Of a stretch of 64,000 bases of DNA, positions 42,672 through 51,621 are shown in pieces; positions within the stretch are counted from its first letter, which is position 1, and every line of letters begins with the position of its first letter. The position numbers and the translations under genes are program-made. Source of the stretch: Rhizobiales bacterium UBA3584 (GTDB taxonomy: Bacteria > Pseudomonadota > Alphaproteobacteria > Rhizobiales > Devosiaceae); contig DFMV01000006.1 in assembly GCA_002375765.1 (NCBI GenBank), positions 1 through 64,000 on the forward strand. The letters are read 5' to 3'. Under the pieces are notes generated by a model that saw nothing but the letters and a program-made list of their open reading frames with translations, did no database searches and was not told the DNA's origin.

Positions 42672-43918
42672 ATTGCGCGCGCTCGGCCAGCCTCCAGCGG
42701 TCGCTCCGAAAACCCACGAAACCCTTTGAACACCAGCGGCATCAACGTCATCGCCAGATAACAAACCCCCGCCACAAAGAACGCCGCCGAAAGCCCCAGC
42801 CCGGCGATCAGCGCTCCTCCGAAAATTCCCCCGAACGGCATGAACGCCCAGGCCGAGGCCGTGACCAGCGATGAGACGCGCCCGATCAGCTTTTCCGGTA
42901 TCCGTTCCAGGATCACCGCCGAAATAATGGGGTTCAAAAACCCCGAGGCGAAACCGGCCAACGCAAGCGTTGCAAGAATGCCCATGAGCGGCGCATCGAA
43001 TGCGAAGACCGCAAAGCGCGGCAAAGAAATGATCATGAAGGCTCCCACATAAACCGGCAGCCTCGGCATCTTTTCGCCCAGCGCTGTGGCCACCATGGCG
43101 CCCAGCACGGAAAACCCCGACATGACCGCAAAGACGAGCCCCAGCGTTTCGGCCCCGCGCCCGCTGTTCTGCGCCCAGACCGGCACCAGAACAGCAGCAT
43201 ATGCCTGATCGAGCAGATTGGTGACCGCCACCATCACAGCGATCCCCACCAGCACCACATCGCCGCGCAAGAAGGCAAATCCTTCCTTAAGTTCGCTGCC
43301 ATAGCTGGTCTCAGGTTTGGGCTCTGTCGCTTCGGGAATCTCCCGCGTTCCCGGCCGGACCCCGAGCAAAAGAATCGCCGCCGCAAAGCCAAGGGTCACG
43401 GCGTTGAAACTGAGCGCCATGGCCGGCCCGACCAGTGCCACCAGGGCCCCCGCAGCGCCCGCTCCAACTGTCGAGGCCAGCCGCTCGATGGTGCCCACAA
43501 CGCCGGTCACCCGCTCGAGTGGCAGCTTGCCGCGCCGCGCCACCAGCGGCACCAGCGCGTGCTTTGCCGCGTCGGCCGGCCCCTGCAACAGCCCGACCAG
43601 CGCCACGAGCGGAAACAGCAACGGTACGCTAAGCAGATCGAAAGCAGCCAGAAGCGGTATCGCCCCCACCGCAAACAGTCCGAAAAAATCTCCCAGGACC
43701 GAGACCCGCCGCGGCCCGACCCGGTCGATCAATGGCCCGCCCAGTGCCTTGGCCAGCACATAGGGCGCCATTTCGGCGAACACCACGAGCCCGGTCAGAA
43801 CCGGATCGCCGGTTATGCTCAGGACCAGCCAGGGAATGGCGATCACCGATAGCCGGGTGCCCGAAATCGAAAAGGTCTGCGCGACGACCAGCGCGAAAAA
43901 ATCACCCCGTCCGCTCAT
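42668..43918 (-). CDS. MFS transporter (EntS-like exporter)
   Basis: A 416-residue major-facilitator protein with about 12 hydrophobic segments. The loop 2-3 motif LGGPLIDRVGPRRV is visible. The overall pattern matches the MFS_3/EntS-type exporters. It overlaps the upstream ArsR-type regulator gene by 4 bases, so the two form a regulator-exporter operon. Substrate unknown, likely a small toxic compound. Confidence 0.85.
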   Translation of the reverse strand: MSGRGDFFALVVAQTFSISGTRLSVIAIPWLVLSITGDPVLTGLVVFAEMAPYVLAKALGGPLIDRVGPRRVSVLGDFFGLFAVGAIPLLAAFDLLSVPLLFPLVALVGLLQGPADAAKHALVPLVARRGKLPLERVTGVVGTIERLASTVGAGAAGALVALVGPAMALSFNAVTLGFAAAILLLGVRPGTREIPEATEPKPETSYGSELKEGFAFLRGDVVLVGIAVMVAVTNLLDQAYAAVLVPVWAQNSGRGAETLGLVFAVMSGFSVLGAMVATALGEKMPRLPVYVGAFMIISLPRFAVFAFDAPLMGILATLALAGFASGFLNPIISAVILERIPEKLIGRVSSLVTASAWAFMPFGGIFGGALIAGLGLSAAFFVAGVCYLAMTLMPLVFKGFRGFSERPLEAGRARAI

Positions 43919-44511
43919 TTGTCCTCTCCCTTGCCGAAGGGCCGATAGGGGAAGCCATGCAGATGCACCGTGAAGGGCCGCCAGCCCTCGGGCAATTCCT
44001 CACCCGGCGCGGGCGCCTCGGCCTTGTGCTGCATCAAAAGCGCGTGGATCTCGCTCACCAACGCCTGCGCCGCCTCGGCAGACATCGCGATGGTGTAATC
44101 GGAAAAGGTCTGCGCCTTCTTCCAGTCCTGGGGCAGATCGGCAAACCCTTCATGGGCCCGCTGCATCGCCGCCGCGTGGTGGCTGACCACCGATTGCATC
44201 ATCGCCATGCTGGCGTCGTAGGCTTCGCCGGGCTCGGCCTCGGCGGGTTCGATCATCGTGGCTTCGTGCCGCGCCTTCCACCACCGGTCGCGCCTGTTGC
44301 CACGCGCCTCATCGGCTTCGATGAACCCGTGCTCGGCCAGCTGCCGCAGATGATAGCTCGTCGCCCCCGAATTGAGCCCCAGCCGTTCAGCCAGCGTCGT
44401 AGCGGTCTGGGGACCCTCCATGCGCAATATGCCGAGCATCTTGAGCCGGTCGGGATGGGTCAGCGCCTTGAGCGCCTTTGGATCGGGTACGATTCTGGAA
44501 ATTTCACGCAT
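43915..44511 (-). CDS. ArsR-type winged-helix regulator
   Basis: A 198-residue regulator. The N-terminal winged helix (about 8-75) has LTHPDRLKMLGILR and LGLNSGATSYHLRQLAEHGFI. No metal-binding Cys pair like CxCxD is seen. The long C-terminal part (80-198) probably binds a ligand or dimerises. It is co-transcribed with the MFS gene and likely controls it from the inverted repeat just upstream. Confidence 0.85.
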   Translation of the reverse strand: MREISRIVPDPKALKALTHPDRLKMLGILRMEGPQTATTLAERLGLNSGATSYHLRQLAEHGFIEADEARGNRRDRWWKARHEATMIEPAEAEPGEAYDASMAMMQSVVSHHAAAMQRAHEGFADLPQDWKKAQTFSDYTIAMSAEAAQALVSEIHALLMQHKAEAPAPGEELPEGWRPFTVHLHGFPYRPFGKGEDK

Positions 44512-44564
44512 TGCAAAGCCTCGATGGCGTCATTTGCCATCAGGCTACAATCGCAAAGATTATT

Positions 44565-44584
44565 TTGCAAACATTTATTTGCAA
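44565..44584. promoter_or_regulatory. Inverted repeat, candidate ArsR-type operator
   Basis: TTGCAAA (44565-44571) and TTTGCAA (44578-44584) form a 7-6-7 inverted repeat in AT-rich sequence, with further GCAAAG motifs on both sides. It lies 54 bases upstream of the regulator's start, between it and the ATPase gene. Assignment by position only. Confidence 0.5.
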
Positions 44585-45118
44585 TCAGTCGCAAAGCGCG
44601 TCCAGAATGAAATCGGCCCGCGCGGAAACACCGGTCTTGGGAAGAACGACAACATCATAACCAAGCGCCGGATAAGCCCCCTCCAACCGCTCATACTCGG
44701 CAACCGCCTCCGCAAACCCATGCTGGCGTTCGGAATCGGTCACATAAATCTCGCGCCAGGGCGGGGTCAGAAAAACCGTCCGATGATAGCGATTCGCTTC
44801 TATTAGAGCGCGATCCAAGCCGTCCGCGCCCGCCGCATCGAGCGCCGCGGCGGCATCGACCAGCCCCCTGTCGAAAAACACCCAACTCTGCTGGTCCTCG
44901 ACCCGCGCCCGGTCCTCCAGCGCCAGCGCCATGGCCTTTCGCGCAAACGCCGCCATGTCGATCCACGGCAAAGCCAGCCCGGCACCGGCCATCTCTTGGG
45001 CAACGATCCGGCGTCCGGGCTCCTCGACCGTCGCAAAACCACGCGCGCTCAGTTCCGTCAGCAGGGTAGACTTGCCCCCACCCGAACAGCCCGAAATCAC
45101 CACAAATTTCTCGCTCAT
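44585..45118 (-). CDS. Small AAA-type ATPase/kinase-like protein
   Basis: A 177-residue P-loop protein. Walker A reads VISGCSGGGKSTLL at residues 5-18. VFFDRGLVD is a possible Walker B region, and HRTVFLTPPWREIY a lid-like segment. Such proteins are often annotated AAA_28 ATPases, and some are kinase-like. Substrate unknown. ATG 45118 puts the P-loop at the N-terminus; the longer frame adds unrelated sequence. Confidence 0.8.
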   Translation of the reverse strand: MSEKFVVISGCSGGGKSTLLTELSARGFATVEEPGRRIVAQEMAGAGLALPWIDMAAFARKAMALALEDRARVEDQQSWVFFDRGLVDAAAALDAAGADGLDRALIEANRYHRTVFLTPPWREIYVTDSERQHGFAEAVAEYERLEGAYPALGYDVVVLPKTGVSARADFILDALCD

Positions 45119-45560
45119 ATCCTCCCCACCGCAACACCCTCCGCGTCCCATTTCGGGACGGTCAAAGTCTTTTTCGTCAAAAAGAAAGAACTTTTGCCCC
45201 GGCAACCGGGTCATCGCGTCTTTACGCTCCCCTTCCGGATAAAAAAATTGGCTTAACGCCTCGTCAGCACTTGCCCCGATTCCAGCTCTGTTAACCGACT
45301 GGTAACCGGAATGAACGGTTTTGACGCCTTTTTCGCGACCACGATCGCGATTGGCACCGCTTTAGTGCCCATGGCCCAACCCCACCACCATATGCTGTAG
45401 GGAACAAATCGGGATTCAGCCCCGCTCCCCGATTCGGTTCGCGTTTGTTCCGTTTTCGTTCAAATTGTTAAATTTGCCCGCCGTCCGGCCATTGCCTTTC
45501 CCGCTTTGATACACCACCTTGCGGGGCAAAAGACTTTACCCTTGCCCTTTCCCAGAGCCG
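45119..45560. other. Gene-free gap before the helicase gene
   Basis: About 440 bases with no convincing gene. Visible: a loose AATCGGG/CCCGATT hairpin around 45407-45437 and AT-rich sequence (CAAATTGTTAAATTTG) near 45461-45476 that could be part of the helicase promoter. No confident -35/-10 pair. Confidence 0.4.
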
Positions 45561-48506
45561 ATGAACGCAATTGTATCCCAGGCCGTAAAGGCCGTGCTCG
45601 GCCCAACCAATACGGGCAAAACCCACTATGCCATCGAGCGCATGCTGGCCTATCGCTCGGGCGTTATCGGCCTGCCGCTGCGCCTTTTGGCGCGCGAGGT
45701 CTATAACCGGGTCGTCGAACGGGCCGGGGAATCATCGGTCGCGCTGGTCACTGGTGAAGAGCGCATCGTGCCCAAGGCCGCCCGTTACTGGGTCGCCACG
45801 GTCGAGGCCATGCCCACCGACATGATGGCCGATTTTGTGGCCATAGACGAAATTCAGACCGCCACCGATTTCGATCGCGGTCACGTCTTTACCGACCGCC
45901 TGCTGCATGCACGCGGTCGCGCCGAAACCCTGCTCTTGGGCGCCCAGACCATGGAGCCGGTCATCCGACGCCTTTTGCCCCACGCCGACATCACCTTCCG
46001 CCCACGCTTTTCCCAGCTGAGCTGGGCCGGTTCGCGAAAGATCTCGCGCCTGCCGCGCCGCTCGGCCATCGTCGCCTTTTCCGCCTCGGAAGTTTACGCG
46101 ATTGCCGAACTGTTGCGCCGCGAGCGTGGCGGAGCGGCCGTTGTTATGGGCTCGCTCTCCCCGCGCACCCGCAACGCCCAGGTCGACTTGTTCCAGAACG
46201 GCGATGTCGAATTTCTCGTCGCTACTGACGCCATCGGCATGGGGCTCAATCTCGACGTCACCCATGTCGCCTTTGCCTCCGATTCCAAATATGATGGCCG
46301 GCAGTTCCGCCCCCTGACTCCGGCCGAAATCGGCCAGATCGCCGGGCGCGCCGGACGCCACATGCGCGACGGAACGTTTGGTGTGACCGGCGGCACCGAT
46401 TCCTTTGACGAGGAAACCATTGCCGCCCTCGAAGCCCATGATTTCGCGCCCGTCAAACAGCTTCAGTGGCGCAATCGCGATCTTGATTTTTCGTCCCTTT
46501 CGGCGCTGCACAACAGCCTGGAGGTCACGCCCGAGCACCCGGCCCTCACCCGCGTCCCTGTCGCCACCGACCAGCGGGCCCTCGAATTTCTCCTCCGCCG
46601 CGAAGAAGGACAACTGGCCAATTCGCGTGAACGGGTCGAGATGGCCTGGGCTTGCTGCCAGATCCCCGATTTCCGCGACATTTCTCCCGCCGCCCATGGG
46701 GAAATCGTCACCCGCGTATTTTCCGGCCTTGCATTAGCTGGACGGATAGACGCTGATTGGATTGCCGAGCAGGTCAGGTTCTGCGACAATACGGTTGGCG
46801 ACATCGATACGCTGTCCAACCGAATCCGCCAGATTCGGACCTGGACCTTCATTTCTAACCGCAGGAACTGGCTGGAAGACCCCACTCACTGGCAGAAAAC
46901 GACCCGAGCGATCGAGGACGCTTTGTCCGACGCCCTGCACGAAAGGCTTATTCAGCGTTTCGTCGACCGGCGGACCAGTGTGCTGATGCGTCATCTTAGA
47001 GACAAGCAGATGGTATCACCAGAAATCACCGAAAAAGGCGAACTTGCGATCGAAGGCCATATCATCGGCACGATCGAAGGGTTCCGATTCACGCTCTCGC
47101 GCATCGACGGCGAAGTCGATTCCAAAAACCTGCGCACCGCGGCCACCTCCGTCGTCGCTCCGGAAATCGCCCGGCGCGCGGACCGCCTGGCTGGCGCTCC
47201 CAATGAGGAGTTCGTGCTTGCGACCGATGGCGTGATCCGCTGGCGCGGTGAAGTGGTTGCCGAACTGGCCGAAGGCGCAACGCTTTTTGCCCCCCGCGTC
47301 ATCATCCTGGCCGATGAAAGTCTTTCGGGCCCTGATCTCGAAAAGGTCGAGGATCGGCTTTCGCTCTGGCTGCGCCACAACATCAACACCCAGCTTGAAC
47401 AGGTCATTGCCCTGCTCGAACCGGCCGAACTCGAAGGCGCCGCCCGCGGCATTGCTTTCCGACTGGCCGAAAATCTGGGCATCATTGCGCGCCCCGAAAT
47501 CGCCGATGAGGTCAAAGGCCTCGATCAGGACACCCGCGCCAAGCTGCGCAAGCTCGGCGTGAAATTTGGTGCCCACCATATCTATCTGCCCCTGACCCTC
47601 AAGCCCGCCCCGCGTGAGCTGGCTCTGATCCTTTGGGGGCTCAAACATGGCGGCGTGCGCCAGCCGGGTATTTCCGAATTGCCCCACATTATCCTCTCGG
47701 GCCGCACCTCCTTCCCCATCGATCCCACTTTCGACCGCCGCCTATACGAGGTCGCGGGCTTCAAGGTCGCCGGCGAGCGCATCGTGCGCGTCGATATCCT
47801 CGAGCGCCTCGCCGATATCATTCGCCCGCTCGTCGCCTATGACGCCAACCGCCCCGTCGATACGCCGCCGCCCGAAGGCGCCGCCGAGGCCAACGGCTTC
47901 CGGGTCACCGTCGAAATGACTTCGCTTTTGGGCTGTGCTGGCGAGGACTTTGCCTCGATTCTGAAATCCCTGGGCTATCGCCTTCGCCGCACCCCCAAGG
48001 CACCGGCCGAAACAACGCCCGCTGAGGCACCAGAAACGCCTTCTGCTGATGTCGCTCAGGCCGAAGCCGCACCTGCCACACCCCTGGCCGAAGCGGCGCT
48101 CGAAGGGGCTCCCGTCGAGGCGGTGACCGAAGCCGTCACTGACGAGTCCGTTCCCGCTCCGGAGGCAACCGCCGATGCCGAACCCGCACCGGTGCTTGCC
48201 GAATCTGATGCAGCGACACCCGCCGAACCCGAGTTCGACGAAGTGTGGTTCCCGGCCGGTCGCCGTCCCGAGCGCACCCGTCCCGAACGCGGGAAGCGTG
48301 AGGGCAATCGTCCTCCGCGCCCCGAGGGCCAGCAGCGTTTCAAGGGCAAGGGCGGAAAATCGGGCCAACCCCGCAAGGGCGGACATCATGACAATCGCGG
48401 CCACGAGAACCGTGGAAACGATCGGCCCCGCCCCGAACGCCGCGAAAAGCCCATCGATCCCGATTCGCCCTTTGCAGCGCTCGCCGCGCTCAAGACCCGC
48501 AAATAG
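45561..48506 (+). CDS. SUV3-like DExH RNA helicase
   Basis: A 981-residue superfamily 2 helicase of the mitochondrial SUV3 type. Walker A GPTNTGKT is at residues 14-21, motif II is AIDEIQTA, and the helicase C-lobe has QIAGRAGRHMRDG. The SUV3 C-terminal region follows. The last 180 residues are low complexity: an Ala/Pro/Glu-rich part, then a basic RPERxxR and Gly-rich tail likely to bind RNA. In mitochondria SUV3 partners PNPase in RNA decay; here that is inference. ATG 45561 is chosen so the helicase starts near its P-loop. It is followed by the S4 gene at 5 bases. Confidence 0.9.
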   Translation: MNAIVSQAVKAVLGPTNTGKTHYAIERMLAYRSGVIGLPLRLLAREVYNRVVERAGESSVALVTGEERIVPKAARYWVATVEAMPTDMMADFVAIDEIQTATDFDRGHVFTDRLLHARGRAETLLLGAQTMEPVIRRLLPHADITFRPRFSQLSWAGSRKISRLPRRSAIVAFSASEVYAIAELLRRERGGAAVVMGSLSPRTRNAQVDLFQNGDVEFLVATDAIGMGLNLDVTHVAFASDSKYDGRQFRPLTPAEIGQIAGRAGRHMRDGTFGVTGGTDSFDEETIAALEAHDFAPVKQLQWRNRDLDFSSLSALHNSLEVTPEHPALTRVPVATDQRALEFLLRREEGQLANSRERVEMAWACCQIPDFRDISPAAHGEIVTRVFSGLALAGRIDADWIAEQVRFCDNTVGDIDTLSNRIRQIRTWTFISNRRNWLEDPTHWQKTTRAIEDALSDALHERLIQRFVDRRTSVLMRHLRDKQMVSPEITEKGELAIEGHIIGTIEGFRFTLSRIDGEVDSKNLRTAATSVVAPEIARRADRLAGAPNEEFVLATDGVIRWRGEVVAELAEGATLFAPRVIILADESLSGPDLEKVEDRLSLWLRHNINTQLEQVIALLEPAELEGAARGIAFRLAENLGIIARPEIADEVKGLDQDTRAKLRKLGVKFGAHHIYLPLTLKPAPRELALILWGLKHGGVRQPGISELPHIILSGRTSFPIDPTFDRRLYEVAGFKVAGERIVRVDILERLADIIRPLVAYDANRPVDTPPPEGAAEANGFRVTVEMTSLLGCAGEDFASILKSLGYRLRRTPKAPAETTPAEAPETPSADVAQAEAAPATPLAEAALEGAPVEAVTEAVTDESVPAPEATADAEPAPVLAESDAATPAEPEFDEVWFPAGRRPERTRPERGKREGNRPPRPEGQQRFKGKGGKSGQPRKGGHHDNRGHENRGNDRPRPERREKPIDPDSPFAALAALKTRK

Positions 48507-48511
48507 GGCCG

Positions 48512-48841
48512 ATGCCTGCCGAGACGCCGGACCGCCAGCGCCTCGACAAATGGCTCTGGCATGCCCGCATCACCAAGACCCGCACACTGGCCCAGAAACT
48601 CATTGAATCCGGCGCCGTGCGGGTCAATGGCCAGCGCGTTCTCGACACTGATCGCAAGGTTGGTGCAGGCGACGGATTGACGATCCAGATCCACACGAGA
48701 TTGCGGGTGTTGCGCATCGTGGCAAATGCCGATCGGCGCGGTTCGGCAACCGTTGCGGCGACCCTTTACGAGGATATTTCGCCTCAAGGGCTTCCAGAAA
48801 AAGTGGCTCCCACTTTTTCGGTTCGGAAGCCCGAGAACTAA
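48512..48841 (+). CDS. S4-domain RNA-binding protein (HslR/Hsp15-like)
   Basis: A 109-residue protein. The S4 fold (about 9-70) shows [19 protein letters not shown] and [11 protein letters not shown], as in heat-shock protein 15, which rescues stalled 50S subunits. The last 17 residues (from Gly93) are encoded by a hairpin repeat, copy 5, so the C-terminus is repeat-derived. It follows the helicase by 5 bases and precedes fdxA. Confidence 0.88.
   Translation: MPAETPDRQRLDKWLWHARITKTRTLAQKLIESGAVRVNGQRVLDTDRKVGAGDGLTIQIHTRLRVLRIVANADRRGSATVAATLYEDISPQGLPEKVAPTFSVRKPEN
48788..48832. repeat. Covarying hairpin repeat, copy 5 (inside S4 gene)
   Basis: Outer arms GGGCTTCC (48788-48795) and GGAAGCCC (48825-48832), inner arms GAAAAAGTGG (48797-48806) and CCACTTTTTC (48810-48819) pair perfectly, loop CTC, then GGTTC linker. 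It lies in frame at the 3' end of the S4 coding sequence. Confidence 0.9.
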
Positions 48842-48848
48842 GAAGGGA

Positions 48849-48884
48849 GGCAGATCGGCGTTTCGAAAGAAACGACAATCTGCC
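48849..48884. other. Two-part hairpin with GAAA loop, between S4 gene and fdxA
   Basis: GGCAGAT (48849-48855) pairs with ATCTGCC (48878-48884). An internal loop leads to CGTTTC/GAAACG (48859-48864, 48869-48874) closed by GAAA. It has no T tract, so it is not an intrinsic terminator. It may be part of the repeat element or an RNA fold in the fdxA leader. Confidence 0.6.
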
Positions 48885-49022
48885 GACCCTGGAAAAACCG
48901 GAATCCTGATCGCTTTTGCCGCGCTTTCTTGGCAAGCGGGTGCCTTGAAAGCCGCGCCAAAACCGTTTAGCAAGCATGCGCTTGGCCATTTCCTCACACA
49001 AGCCAGCTATCAGGATTGCCCC

Positions 49023-49361
49023 ATGACCTATGTCGTCACCGACAATTGCATCAAATGCAAATACACCGACTGCGTGGAAGTCTGCCCGGTCGATTGTTTT
49101 TATGAAGGTGAAAACATGCTGGTCATCCACCCCGACGAGTGCATCGACTGCGGGGTGTGCGAGCCTGAGTGCCCCGCGGACGCCATCAAGCCCGACACCG
49201 AGCCGGGGTTGGAAAAGTGGCTTGAGATCAACACCAAATACGCATCGGTCTGGCCCAATCTGACCGAAAAGCGGGACGAATTGCCTGAAGCCAAGGAAAT
49301 GGATGGCGTCGAAGGCAAGTTCGAGAAGTATTTCTCCGAAGAGCCCGGCGAAGGCGATTGA
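49023..49361 (+). CDS. fdxA: Seven-iron ferredoxin FdxA
   Basis: A 112-residue 7Fe ferredoxin ([3Fe-4S] plus [4Fe-4S]). The cysteine array is complete: C9, C12, C17, C21, C25 in the first half and C40, C43, C46, C50 in the second, with the usual CP after C21 and C50. It carries low-potential electrons in the cytoplasm. ATG 49023 begins the protein at MTYVVTDNC, as in homologues. The amine-dehydrogenase cluster follows directly, converging. Confidence 0.96.
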   Translation: MTYVVTDNCIKCKYTDCVEVCPVDCFYEGENMLVIHPDECIDCGVCEPECPADAIKPDTEPGLEKWLEINTKYASVWPNLTEKRDELPEAKEMDGVEGKFEKYFSEEPGEGD

Positions 49362-49368
49362 TCCGGAA

Positions 49369-50292
49369 TCAGGTGGTCCGGCTTCGGGCCAGCGTCTCGG
49401 ACGGCGTCTCGCCAAACTTGGCGGCGTAATACTGGGCAAATCGTCCCAGATGCCAGAACCCCCAGTTCATCGCCACATCAGATACGGTCTGGCCCGCCCC
49501 TACGCCGTTCGACAGTTCCCGCCGTACCGCGTCGAGACGTTTGATCCGTATCCATTCGCTCGGCGACAACCCGGTGACGTGCCTGAACAGCGCCCGCAAT
49601 TGCACCGGCTCCATTCCGATGGCTTGGGCCATTTCCCCCACCGATAACGGCTCGCCTGCCTGGGTTGCGATATAGTCGCGGACACGCCGATAATTGCTCG
49701 CGACGGTCGGGCGGAACAATATGCCAGCGCCTTTCGCGCTCCCTGCCAAGCTCACAAGGCGATCGAGCAGCAAGCTCTTGAGCACCTGGTCGTATTGCGC
49801 ACCGGCCGGTGCCCGCCCGCTCCGATGCGCCTCAAGCAGCGACAGCAGCCAGTCGGTCATCCCTTGCACCTGCGGGCACCGCTCGAGCATGGCTGGCGTT
49901 GAAAAATCCATCTCGGGGAGATGGGCTTTGAGCAATTCGGTTTCCACGCTCACGATCAAAAGGTCCGACGGCGCGCTGCCTACGATCACCACCTCCTGTC
50001 CGCCCGGCGCAATCGCCAGCGACCGGCTGGCCAGCGCGCTTGCCTCCACCCGCCAGCTCCCGTCTGCCCCCAGTGGAATGGCAAACAGCACCCGTCCCTT
50101 TGGTCCGGCCGATTCCTGCAAGATCGGAACACCGATCCTTTCGCGATAGATCGTCATGCCTGGCAGGGCCAGCGTATCGATACTGCCTGAGTACCGGCCA
50201 CGCCCGAGCTGGTCGTAATGCTGCGACCAGCCCACGAGTCCGGTTTCCTGCTCGAAGGCGTCGGCATAATCAGCGTGATGGAAGGCAAGCAT
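49369..50292 (-). CDS. AraC family regulator of the amine dehydrogenase operon
   Basis: A 307-residue regulator. The N-terminal ligand region (about 1-190) is of the AraC_binding_2/EutR kind. The C-terminal double helix-turn-helix (about 200-305) shows SVGEMAQAIGMEPVQLRALFRHVTG in part and the signature WGFWHLGRFAQYYAAKFGE. It is divergent from the dehydrogenase operon and probably activates it in response to an amine or its aldehyde; this is inference. The E. coli aromatic-amine regulator FeaR is also AraC-type. Its end lies 7 bases from the fdxA stop. Confidence 0.85.
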   Translation of the reverse strand: MLAFHHADYADAFEQETGLVGWSQHYDQLGRGRYSGSIDTLALPGMTIYRERIGVPILQESAGPKGRVLFAIPLGADGSWRVEASALASRSLAIAPGGQEVVIVGSAPSDLLIVSVETELLKAHLPEMDFSTPAMLERCPQVQGMTDWLLSLLEAHRSGRAPAGAQYDQVLKSLLLDRLVSLAGSAKGAGILFRPTVASNYRRVRDYIATQAGEPLSVGEMAQAIGMEPVQLRALFRHVTGLSPSEWIRIKRLDAVRRELSNGVGAGQTVSDVAMNWGFWHLGRFAQYYAAKFGETPSETLARSRTT

Positions 50293-50342
50293 AGACGGGC
50301 GACCAGAGTTGATCCGCAGTCATGCTAGCCACCAGCCTTCAA

Positions 50343-50383
50343 ATTGGTCAATGACTTTTATTGCCCAAAATTTATGCACCAAT
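50343..50383. promoter_or_regulatory. Divergent control region, inverted ATTGGT/ACCAAT
   Basis: The 165-base gap between the AraC gene and the operon holds ATTGGT (50343-50348) and ACCAAT (50378-50383) as an inverted pair in AT-rich sequence. AraC proteins bind such upstream sites, but I cannot show which bases matter. No clean -35/-10 is visible, as expected for an activator-dependent promoter. Confidence 0.35.
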
Positions 50384-50457
50384 CAGAGTCAAACTGGATA
50401 GCGCCGGCGCGCACGCCCTGCCTAAGCTTGCCGCCATTGAACGCGATGGAGACCCGC

Positions 50458-51621
50458 ATGGTGAGGCAACCCTATCTTCTGGCACTGGCTCTTGGCACTG
50501 CCCTGACGCTTCCGGCTTACGCGCAGGACAATGCTGATACGCCCGAACCGATCGCTCCCGAGACCCTTACGGTCAAGGAAACGATCGATCCGGGTCCAAA
50601 CATATTTTCCAACGCCCAGTCTTGGGATGGTGCCGGGTCGATTCAGGTCTGGTCGGCCGAAGATTTGACCTACAAGGGCAACCTCACCGCCGGCGCCATG
50701 GGCCAGATGCTGATCTCGCCCGACGGGACCACCGCTTACGGCCAGTCCACTTACATGACCCGTATCACCCATGGCGATATCGAGCATGTGCTCGAAATCT
50801 ACGACGTCGCGACCCTGTCCATCACGTCCGAAATCATCCTGCCCGCCAAGGCGGCCATGGTGGCAGCCTACGCGCCATATCTGGCCATGAGCGCCGACGG
50901 CAAACTGGTCTATGTCCAGAACGCCACCCCTGCCACATCGGTCACCGTGGTCGATGTTGAGGCCGGTGAAGTGATCCAGGAAGTCCCGACGCCCGGTTGC
51001 TTCGGGATCTATCCCACCCTCGAAGGGTATGGCTTTTCCACCGCCTGCGGCGATGGCACCTTTGCGAGCTTCGATCTGGGCGCCGACGGCAGTGAAGCGA
51101 CCCGTTCGGTTTCCGAAGCCATCTTCGATCCCGACGAAAATCCCATCTTCATCCCCGGCAAGCGCATCGGCGAGGCCCTGGCCTTCATCACCTACCATGG
51201 TGATCTGATTACAGTTGACGATTCAGGCGAGGCGGTTGCTCTGCTCGACGCGGTTTCAATCACCGATGATGTCGAGGATGCCTGGGCACCTGGCGGCTAC
51301 GATCTGTTCGCCTACAGCCCCGCCGCAGACATCTTGTTCGTGACGATGCACTCAGAGCCCTATGACGGTTCCCACAAGAACGCGTCCGAGGAAATCTGGG
51401 CCTATGATGTTTCCGAAGACACGGTGCTCTACCGCACGCATGTCGAAGGCGTCATTTCGCTCTCCGCCACCGACGCGGAAGCTCCCATGCTCTATGCCGT
51501 CAACGAACACGAGGCGACCCTTGAGATCTTCTCGTCCGACCCCGAAGCCAAATACGTCCTCAAGCACGAGGCCTCCACCGACTCGCGCGGTTGGGCGACC
51601 CTTGTGTCGGTGGCCCAATGA
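50458..51621 (+). CDS. aauB: TTQ amine dehydrogenase heavy chain (aromatic amine dehydrogenase type)
   Basis: A 387-residue periplasmic subunit with a signal peptide (about 1-22, ending AYAQ). The rest is a beta-propeller. Segments such as QNATPATSVTVVDVEAGEVI, CGDGTFASFDLG, DENPIFI, WAPGGYDLF and MHSEPYDGSHKNASEEIW match, by memory, the aromatic amine dehydrogenase heavy chain from Alcaligenes faecalis more than MauB. ATG 50458 has GGAG 6 bases upstream; ATG 50446 is an alternative. It overlaps the next gene by ATGA. It binds the light chain in an alpha2-beta2 enzyme that oxidises primary amines to aldehydes. Confidence 0.87.
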   Translation: MVRQPYLLALALGTALTLPAYAQDNADTPEPIAPETLTVKETIDPGPNIFSNAQSWDGAGSIQVWSAEDLTYKGNLTAGAMGQMLISPDGTTAYGQSTYMTRITHGDIEHVLEIYDVATLSITSEIILPAKAAMVAAYAPYLAMSADGKLVYVQNATPATSVTVVDVEAGEVIQEVPTPGCFGIYPTLEGYGFSTACGDGTFASFDLGADGSEATRSVSEAIFDPDENPIFIPGKRIGEALAFITYHGDLITVDDSGEAVALLDAVSITDDVEDAWAPGGYDLFAYSPAADILFVTMHSEPYDGSHKNASEEIWAYDVSEDTVLYRTHVEGVISLSATDAEAPMLYAVNEHEATLEIFSSDPEAKYVLKHEASTDSRGWATLVSVAQ

